9,340 bases of DNA from contig JAFGSL010000492.1 of the NCBI GenBank assembly GCA_016934645.1, positions 1-9,340 on the forward strand. Reading direction: 5' to 3'. Position 1 is the stretch's first letter. Each line of letters opens with the position of its first letter. The DNA comes from Anaerolineae bacterium (lineage in GTDB: Bacteria > Chloroflexota > Anaerolineae > B4-G1 > SLSP01). The notes under the pieces were generated by a model. That model had not been told where the DNA came from. It did no database searches and worked only from the letters and a program-made list of their open reading frames with translations. The translations under genes were made by a program, and so were the position numbers. Below are positions 1 through 6,400 of the stretch, one piece after another.

Positions 1-134
1 GCCGTCAGCTTTCAGCGATTGGACTTCAATTCTAGTGCCTACGTAAACATCTTACTGACTTTACTGTGTTCTCTCAATAACCGTAACTACATCTAGGGCA
101 TCTTTGCTGATGGCTGACTGCTGATAGCTGATCG
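1..134. other. Gene-free left edge with an inverted heptad pair that could form a hairpin
   Basis: No coding frame is supported here. TCAGCTTTCAGC at 5-16 is the inverted copy (11 of 12 positions) of GCTGATAGCTGA at 120-131, part of the heptad repeat. The minus-strand transcript leaving the 870-residue gene could fold these into a stem with a loop of about 100 bases. No T-tract follows within the window, so a terminator is not claimed. Confidence 0.4.
106..133. repeat. GCTGAYN heptad repeat, four units, next to the stop of the 870-residue gene
   Basis: Four perfect-length units on the plus strand: GCTGATG, GCTGACT, GCTGATA and GCTGATC. The tract ends one base from the TAG (135-137) of the minus-strand gene, so it forms the start of that mRNA's 3' untranslated part. 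Confidence 0.75.
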
Positions 135-2747
135 CTATGTAAGTTTCAGCCGCATAAGGTAATTCGCGGATTGGATTTCCATCTTCGCTGCGCGCAACGC
201 CACGCTGCAATAGGGATTTTCGTAGTGTAGGGCGTTCACCGGTGATTCTGGTTGCTCGTTGCGCAGCAGTGGGCCTTCCCAGCCAAAAGCCAGCGTTTCG
301 TTGCGCAGTGTCTCAAGAGTCACCGCCAATTTATCGAACGTCACCGGCAGCGCGAGCACGCTTTCCTGGAACGCCTCGAACTTCCCGTCCAGCGCAGCGC
401 GTCCCATGTGACACAACCAGACGTTGTGTTGTCCGGGCGAGCGCAACTCGCGGTAGGCACCCGGCCCCTGCATCATCAATGTGAATCCCTGGGCAGCGGT
501 AAGCGCTAGATAGCCTTCACCCTTGCGCGCGAAAGCCCAAGAGCGTCCTTGCACATCCTCGCGTATCGCATAAGCGTCAAAGGCGGACACGGGGAAGTAA
601 GCGTGTGTGTACCCCATCCAGTCGTCGTCCGGCAGACAGTACACGGCGATAAGCACATCTTTCCACTGTGCTACACGGGGTAGGGTGCCGTTGCCGCGCC
701 AAAAGCCGGGCACGTGGGCTTTGGTTGCACCGCTGCGCGCGGGATGGTTCGTGAAAACGACAGCTCCTGGCCCCATCGTTGCCTGCCAGATGTGCTCACA
801 CGTCCCCGGTGTGCCAGGCCGGTAGTCCAGCGCTGAACCGAGCAAATAGTCCGGCGTCCGATAGGTGACTTTGTTGATTGAGGATTGGGATATTGAAGAT
901 TGGTTGATTGCAGTCTCAGAATCTTCGATCTCATTTTCGATGGTGGGTAGGAGATGTTGTTCGCGGTTCCACAGCTCATCCGGGGCTGCCAGCGCGATTT
1001 CCTCGAGCAGCGGCGGCAGTTCGTAGTCCTCCATGCATGCCAGGCTGACGGCGCCGGCAAGGTGCTGGTTGAGGATCCCCACACCCCACAGCAGTCGCGT
1101 CACACCGCCTGTAGGCGATAGCCAGCCGCCCAGGACGCTCGCGGCGTTGGCGCGACCTTGCGTCCCGCCCAGAACGCCGTGAAAGCTGTTGAGGGCGATG
1201 GTGAACAGCAATTTGTCCATCACGACGGTCGTCATCTCCCAGAGAGCCTCGTTTTCGACCAGATCCATCAGGTGTGCCAACGCTGTCAAATTAGCCTCAA
1301 AGGCCGGTCCTGAATCCCACTCGGCAAAACCGCCCGTCGCCCGCGCGCGTAGCCAGGCCATTGCCTGTCGTTTCCCATGTGCGACGTGCCATTCTCCATT
1401 TTGCCCGCTGTGTTTGAACTTTCGTTTAGGATACAACTGCCCGGCTAGAATCTCACACGTGTGGAGCAGAAGTTGTTCGCTCTCCGAGACTGCATCCAGG
1501 TGTTGGGTGTAGGCGAAATTGAGGAGGCAGCTTCTGAGCGGGGCCTGGAGTGTCTTGGGGAACTCATCGGCGTCACCCCAGCGATAGCTCATCCCGAGCA
1601 GACCAAGCAGGTGCAGGGCGCTGTCCTCCGCGCGGTGGTTGATGCGCTCGATGTGCTGCAAAAGCACAGCCGGCTCGACGAGATTCCACATTCCCAAGGC
1701 CATTTTCGCCATCTCGCCGAAGACGTCGCCTTCACAGCGAACTGCATGCTGCAGGGCGTCCATGCGGCGTTTGGCGTAGGTGCCTTCTGGTGTCTCGTCG
1801 TAATGCGCCAACCCTATGCCCCAAAGAGAAAACTTGCGGCGTGTGCGGATATTATCCTCGTAGTATTGTTTGGTAGGCGGCATCATGATGATGCGCAGGG
1901 GGCCTTGCGGCGCTTGATGGGCCTGGACGAGCGGCGACTTGTCACCAGGAGCAGCCGTGGCGCGCGATTCCGCATAGATACGGCCTGAAGGGGTTTGCAG
2001 GCGGATCATGATCTCTTCGGCGGCATTCTGGCTCTCCGCCCAGTGTACGGTAGGGAACTCATCCCAGACGAACACGTCTCGGTCAAGGTAGCCGGTGTCG
2101 AAGACGCGCTCAAGTCTGTTGCGGTAATTCACATCCGCCATGATGGTGGGGATTTGTATGTGCACGTCGCCGGGCGCTTCGATAATGCGCAGGGCAATGG
2201 CATGTGGGAGTTTATCTGCACCGGCAGTGACTTGCTCAAAGCGCACCAGGATGCCGTTGTGATCCTCCACCAGGTCAATTGTGAAGGTGACTTGTTGGAA
2301 TCCGAACGCGACGTGATGATAGCAAAGGGTGTTATTCAACCACACATCCGCCGGGCCAAACGTAGTCAAAACCAGCGTTGCCGGTCCGGGCTGGGCCGGT
2401 TCGATTTCGGTGTAGGCCCACGCGCGCGCGTAATGGGGAAATGGATTGGGGTCGGTGAAAGCGAGCAGGGCATCGCCATCCACGAAATGATCCTCGGCGC
2501 ACTTGGTGTACTCCCAGCGCGCGGTGTAATCGCCGACGGTGAACTCGGCTTCTTGTAGCGGTCCCGGTTCTACTGGCTGGCGCGTGACGCCGGAGTCTTC
2601 GGTATGATGGTGCTGCGCAAGGCGCAATTTGGCGTCTACGTTAAGGAAGGTATCTGGATTGTCGATGGTAAGGGTTTGGGGGCCGGCAACTAGCCAATGG
2701 TGAATATAGCCATTCTGAAGTTCGTACTTGATGTAGGAAATTGGCAT
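135..2747 (-). CDS. Large cytoplasmic protein, putative carbohydrate-active enzyme with a helical barrel-like core
   Basis: 870 residues from ATG at 2747 to TAG at 135. I do not recognise a named family. Residues 1-190 look like a beta-rich, jelly-roll-type domain (VWLNN near 135-139 resembles the sugar-binding modules of some glycosidases). Residues 330-600 are mostly helical with Trp- and His-rich turns, including GFAEWDSG (473-480) and HGVLGGTQGRA (523-533), a spacing reminiscent of alpha/alpha-toroid glycosidases and polysaccharide lyases. Residues 630-870 are beta-rich. No signal peptide or membrane segment is visible, so it should act in the cytoplasm, perhaps on imported oligosaccharides. 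Catalytic residues cannot be assigned; E476 and D478 are only candidates. A low-complexity stretch (613-626, INQSSIS-like) between the helical and C-terminal parts is encoded by a DNA heptad repeat. The gene lies 46 bases after the receiver gene and is probably co-transcribed with it. The frame is confident; the enzyme role is inferred from architecture. Confidence 0.85.
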   Translation of the reverse strand: MPISYIKYELQNGYIHHWLVAGPQTLTIDNPDTFLNVDAKLRLAQHHHTEDSGVTRQPVEPGPLQEAEFTVGDYTARWEYTKCAEDHFVDGDALLAFTDPNPFPHYARAWAYTEIEPAQPGPATLVLTTFGPADVWLNNTLCYHHVAFGFQQVTFTIDLVEDHNGILVRFEQVTAGADKLPHAIALRIIEAPGDVHIQIPTIMADVNYRNRLERVFDTGYLDRDVFVWDEFPTVHWAESQNAAEEIMIRLQTPSGRIYAESRATAAPGDKSPLVQAHQAPQGPLRIIMMPPTKQYYEDNIRTRRKFSLWGIGLAHYDETPEGTYAKRRMDALQHAVRCEGDVFGEMAKMALGMWNLVEPAVLLQHIERINHRAEDSALHLLGLLGMSYRWGDADEFPKTLQAPLRSCLLNFAYTQHLDAVSESEQLLLHTCEILAGQLYPKRKFKHSGQNGEWHVAHGKRQAMAWLRARATGGFAEWDSGPAFEANLTALAHLMDLVENEALWEMTTVVMDKLLFTIALNSFHGVLGGTQGRANAASVLGGWLSPTGGVTRLLWGVGILNQHLAGAVSLACMEDYELPPLLEEIALAAPDELWNREQHLLPTIENEIEDSETAINQSSISQSSINKVTYRTPDYLLGSALDYRPGTPGTCEHIWQATMGPGAVVFTNHPARSGATKAHVPGFWRGNGTLPRVAQWKDVLIAVYCLPDDDWMGYTHAYFPVSAFDAYAIREDVQGRSWAFARKGEGYLALTAAQGFTLMMQGPGAYRELRSPGQHNVWLCHMGRAALDGKFEAFQESVLALPVTFDKLAVTLETLRNETLAFGWEGPLLRNEQPESPVNALHYENPYCSVALRAAKMEIQSANYLMRLKLT
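874..910. repeat. ATTG-ending heptad repeat inside the 870-residue coding region
   Basis: Five units ending in ATTG on the plus strand: TTGATTG, AGGATTG, GGATATTG, AAGATTG and GTTGATTG (7, 7, 8, 7 and 8 bases). Read on the minus strand they are CAATNNN units and encode the Asn/Gln/Ser/Ile-rich linker at residues 613-625. CAATNNN tracts of this kind are usually intergenic, as in cyanobacterial short tandem repeats. Confidence 0.7.
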
Positions 2748-2758
2748 TTAACGGTATG

Positions 2759-2763
2759 CTCCT
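2759..2763 (-). promoter_or_regulatory. Ribosome binding site of the 870-residue protein gene
   Basis: AGGAG on the minus strand within CGAGGAGC (2758-2765), 11 bases before the ATG at 2747. The spacing is somewhat long but the match is strong, and it supports this start. It lies in the 46-base gap after the receiver gene, where no promoter or terminator is evident. Confidence 0.6.
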
Positions 2764-2793
2764 CGTATTAGGATAGGTCAAAAACTAAAAATA

Positions 2794-3195
2794 CTAGCCG
2801 GTATGTGCGGGTTCGGTCAGGCTCAAGTTGACGCCCACTTCTGTGAGGGCCGCCTGAAAATCATCGTAGAGGATGGGTTTGCGCAGATAAAGCGCCGCAC
2901 CCTCATCCAGATCATATTCAGCCTCATCTGACCACGAGCAGAGGATGACGGGAATGCTACTCGTCTGGGGGTGAGTTTTGAGCTTCCCCAGGATTGCCAA
3001 TCCCCTATCGCCGGGCGCATCCAGTTCGACGATGACGACGACCGGAATTTCATGCAAGGCAATGCTGAGCGCGTCTTCGGCAAAGTGTGCCAGCACAACT
3101 GGACAGGCGGCTTTCTTCGCGTACCGCTGCATCAAATAGCAAAAACTTGCATCGTCACCGACGACCATCAGGGGCGAGAGTAATGGAGAAGACAT
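2794..3195 (-). CDS. Stand-alone receiver-domain protein with the phospho-acceptor Asp replaced by Glu
   Basis: 133 residues that are almost entirely one CheY-like receiver fold, with no output domain. The N-terminal strand reads LMVVGDD (9-15), so the usual acidic pair is partly lost (G13-D14). The strand that normally ends in the phosphorylated Asp reads VVIVELDAPGDRG (52-64). Aligned on the conserved Gly, Glu57 occupies the phospho-acceptor position. The switch Ser (S87, in ILCS) and the Lys (K106, in LRKP) are kept. It is therefore probably not phosphorylated normally and may be locked in an active-like state or used for protein contacts; this is inference. D59 is two residues on and would need a shifted alignment to serve. 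Start choice: GAGG at 3201-3204 lies 5 bases before ATG 3195. A nearer ATG at 3198-3200 is out of frame and abuts the GAGG. A promoter and operator lie upstream, and the 870-residue gene follows. Confidence 0.88.
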   Translation of the reverse strand: MSSPLLSPLMVVGDDASFCYLMQRYAKKAACPVVLAHFAEDALSIALHEIPVVVIVELDAPGDRGLAILGKLKTHPQTSSIPVILCSWSDEAEYDLDEGAALYLRKPILYDDFQAALTEVGVNLSLTEPAHTG

Positions 3196-3203
3196 ACCAT
3201 CCT

Positions 3204-3231
3204 CGTGATTCGTAATGCGCGATTGGTGATC
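3204..3231. repeat. Heptad repeat, four GTRATN-type units, in the leader of the receiver gene
   Basis: On the plus strand the bases read as four consecutive 7-mers: CGTGATT, CGTAATG, CGCGATT and GGTGATC, sharing a GTgAT core. They sit in the predicted leader of the receiver gene, directly before its GAGG ribosome site (minus strand). Similar degenerate heptad tracts, with different cores, occur at 106-133 and 874-910. Confidence 0.6.
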
Positions 3232-3263
3232 TGCTTCTCACTGATTACCAACACAGATCACCA
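3224..3263 (-). promoter_or_regulatory. Leader hairpin upstream of the receiver gene
   Basis: Perfect 10-bp inverted repeat: TGGTGATCTG at 3224-3233 and CAGATCACCA at 3254-3263, with a 20-base loop. In the minus-strand transcript it would lie near the extreme 5' end, a few bases after the predicted transcription start and about 20 bases before the ribosome site. It may stabilise the mRNA 5' end or modulate translation. No T-tract follows, so it is not a typical terminator. It overlaps the heptad repeat, so it may simply be a by-product of repeat expansion. Confidence 0.5.
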
Positions 3264-3275
3264 CAACCTGGCTAT

Positions 3276-3304
3276 ACTGTAGCATTTCATGAGGAAAAAG
3301 TCTT
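3276..3304 (-). promoter_or_regulatory. Candidate sigma-70 promoter for the receiver and 870-residue genes
   Basis: On the minus strand, AAGACT (3299-3304) and TACAGT (3276-3281) are separated by exactly 17 bases. The -35 matches the consensus at only three positions and the -10 at four, as expected for an activator-dependent promoter. It lies directly downstream of the tandem direct repeat at 3306-3343. Transcription would start near 3268-3270, leaving a leader of about 75 bases with a hairpin. Confidence 0.4.
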
Positions 3305-3305
3305 T

Positions 3306-3343
3306 CACTTTTCGGACGACTTATTGCATTTTTCGGACAATTT
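3306..3343 (-). promoter_or_regulatory. Candidate AraC-type operator: two direct 17-bp half-sites, 21-bp period
   Basis: The 9-base core TTTTCGGAC (plus strand) occurs at 3309-3317 and again at 3330-3338. The match extends to 17-bp half-sites, 3306-3322 and 3327-3343, identical at 14 of 17 positions, with all three differences being transitions. The 21-bp centre-to-centre distance puts both on one face of the helix. This is the classic layout of AraC-family tandem sites, in which the half-site nearer the gene abuts or overlaps the -35; here it ends one base before the -35 at 3304. The gene upstream encodes a protein ending in an AraC domain, making it the obvious binding candidate. That pairing is inference. 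Confidence 0.55.
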
Positions 3344-3391
3344 CCTATTCTGATCATCCTTGTGAAGCTGTGCGAACTGCAGGTTTGCCTG

Positions 3392-3406
3392 ATCCTTCGC
3401 AAGGAT
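3392..3406. other. Short hairpin just downstream of the fusion-regulator gene
   Basis: ATCCTT and AAGGAT form a perfect 6-bp stem with a 3-base loop, 9 bases past the stop codon of the fusion regulator (minus strand). No run of T follows on the minus strand, so a Rho-independent terminator is not supported, although it could mark the mRNA end. Confidence 0.3.
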
Positions 3407-3415
3407 TTCTAGTGT

Positions 3416-6400
3416 TCACGAGGAAGTTTTTCCACCGCTTTGATATTCGCGCGGGGATACGCCCATTTCCTGGCGGAATACCCGCGTAAAATACCCGCCA
3501 CTGGAAAAGCCCACCGCCATCGCGACCTCGGTGATCGCCATGTTGCCGGCTTCGAGCAAAATTTTCGCCTGTTGGATGCGATACCGGTTCAGGTAGGTTA
3601 TCGGCGTCACGCCCATCTCTTGCTGGAAGCACCGGGTCAGGTGACGCTCGCTTAGCCCCACGAGGGAAGCAATATCGCCGCGCGTGAGCGACTGCATGTA
3701 GTTTGTGTGAATGTAGGCCATAGCTTTGTGAACCAGCCGTTGCACTTCAAGGACGGTTTTACGGCGGCGTGCTAACATCGTTTCGATGTGCTGTAGAGTT
3801 TCCTCCGCACTGAACAATCCTTTGCTCAGGATGCTGACCATCCCACGATTGAGCCGTGCCATATCGTCTTCGGTCAAGACCTGCGCGGTGAGGATAACCA
3901 CCGGGATGCGCTGAGTTACCGGGTTCTCGCGCATGGCTTCCAGGACGCCAAACCCGTCCAGTTCAGGCATCATCAGGTCCAACAGGACAAGGTCGGGCTG
4001 TTCGCGCTGCAGGATATCAAGGGCTTCCCGCCCATTGTGCGCTTGTAGCACGTGATAGTGGGGCGACTGCGCCTGTACCATACGCGTGTGCATCGCCAGA
4101 ATGTTAGGATCATCATCCACGACCAGAATCTTGCGGGTTTCGGGCGCGTCTGCTTGGGTATCCAATAATCCCTGACCAAGCAGCATCTCGGCCAATTGGG
4201 TTTTACCGAGTGGTTTCATTATGAAATCGAGAGGCAGTAATGCACCTCTACCGCCATCGCCGGATAAAGTGTAGCAAAGTACCGGCACGTCGCGCGTGTG
4301 GGGATACTCTTTGAGCGTCCGTAGGATGTTCCACCCGTGCGCGGCTGTCACCGCCTGATCTAAGATAACGGCGTCTAGCGATCCGCTGCATAAGAGTGTG
4401 CGCCAATCTGTGTCGGAGTCGACAGCGCGCATGACAATTTCGACGTCTTTTTGGACGAGATGTTCTTTGAGGCGTTGTCCTTGCGTTGTATCTTCGGTGA
4501 GAAGCAGGACGTGACCGCAGGTGACGGTGTCGCCTTCGCTGGTGGCATCGCGCTCCATCACTGGAAGCGTGAAGTAGAATTCGGCCCCACGTCCTTCTTC
4601 GCCAGTGGAGTGGACACCGATGGTGCCTTGGTGCATTTCGACCAGCAGCTTGCAGATCGCCAGTCCCAGTCCCAACCCCCCATACCCGCGCGCGGTGGTG
4701 CGCTCCGATTGCCGGAATTCGTCGAAGATCAGGACTTGTTCTTCGGGCGAAATGCCCAGGCCGGTATCATGGACGGAAATCGTCAAGGTCTTGGTAGCGT
4801 TAGCGGCCTTGGTAGCGTCAGCGGCCTTGGTAGCGTCAGCGTCTTTGGAAGCGTCAGCGTCTTTGTCGCATGCGGTGACGCGCAGACTCACTTCACCCTG
4901 CGTGGTGAACTTAGCCGCGTTATTAATCAGATTCAGGGCAACCTGCCGCAACCGCGTGCGATCTCCCCACACGTGGGGCAGTTCAGCGGGGATGTCGGTC
5001 TGCCAGCGTAGTCCCTTATCTCGCGTGAGTTGGCGGGCGATCACGATGACCGGTTCGAGCATCTCGTGGATATCCACGGCTTCGTAGCTCAACTGCAATT
5101 GTCCCACTTCGATGCGGGTCAGGTCCAGCACGTCACGGATCAGGCCATCCAAATGCTGCGCATTGATGTAAATTCGCTCTAGATCCTCTTGTCGGTTGTT
5201 GTTGGGCGCTGCTTCGGGCTGTGTCTCGCGCAGCAGCAAATCGCTCAAACCGGAAATGAGGTTCAAGGGCGTGCGCAGTTCGTGACTGACCATCGAGAGG
5301 AAGCGGCTCTTGAGGCGGTTAGCCTCCTCGGCCATTTGCCGCCGTTCTTCTGCCAGACGACGCGCCTCCACCGCCTCGCGATACAGGTTGACGCTTCTGA
5401 GAGCAGCCGCCAACTGGCGCACCACGTCAGCGCACGGTTCCAGGTTGCCGGAGTCGAAGGCGATGAAACCGGATGCGCCTCCCTGGATCCGCAAAGGCAG
5501 CAGCGCCAGGCTGAAGGGCTGGTCGGCAGGATACAGGCCGTCCGGGGGAAACTGCCGGCTCGGAAAACGCCGCTGTGCTTCCTCCGTTACCGGGGGCGCC
5601 TGTACCACGCTCCAGGCCGCCGGATCGTCCTCCTCCGGTACGTAGAAGGCGACGACCACGTGTTCGATGCCGATCTTGGGCAGGCTATCGGGCAGGACGG
5701 CAAAGATGCCGGCCTCGTCCTGGGCGGCGAGGAAACGGGCCGTCATACGCCCCATCTGGTCGGCGACATCGATCTGGCGCAGCAGATGGCGCGTGTACTG
5801 CTCGTGCGCCATCTCGCTGATGACGAGCCTGGCTTGAGCCAGTAACTCCTCGGCATGGCGATGCGCCTGGGGGGCGGACAATATATCCAGCAGTGCCGGC
5901 ATCTTGTCCTGTAACAACGAGATCGCGGTTTGCCAGGCGTGCAGGTCGTTTCTAGAGGCCATAAGCCGTTGCAACACCTGTCGTAACGTCAAATGCCAGG
6001 CCAGGCCGTCGCTTTGCTTCAGGCTTGCGATAAACGCATCCACCAATTCCTGGCACAACGACTGTACCTCATCTAGCGGCAATCGCTGCACGTGGATATT
6101 CATCATCGTCGCCAGCGCCTGCGCCACGTCCCCTGTCGTCTTTGACTTGTGGAGCTTGCCTTCCTGTGGTATCCAGCTTGGTGGGATGGTTATGCTCGAA
6201 ACACCGATCAAACAGCCACACGACTCGCGAACGATCAACTGGGTGGGAATCTGGACAGTTTGGTGACCTTTGACCTGCCCGGTGATGTACTTGAGCAGCA
6301 GTTCCACGCCCTGGTAGCCTTCCTCGAAAGCCGGATAGCGGATGCTCGTCAACGACGGTGTGTGCGCGGTGGCTTCGAGCCGGTCATCGAAACCAATAAT

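Noticed and set aside
1995..2558. 187-codon open frame on the plus strand opposite the 870-residue gene
   Set aside because: No ribosome site or domain; antisense to a continuous gene with a strong ribosome site.
3392..3406. Rho-independent terminator after the fusion-regulator gene
   Set aside because: The 6-bp stem is perfect but no T-tract follows on the minus strand; kept only as a hairpin.
4790..4861. CRISPR-like repeats
   Set aside because: Units are contiguous 18-mers with no spacers and are in frame within a kinase domain.
5189..5845. 218-codon open frame on the plus strand opposite the kinase gene
   Set aside because: It lies wholly opposite the GAF and HisKA coding region, whose protein motifs are unmistakable; the translated plus frame has no recognisable features.
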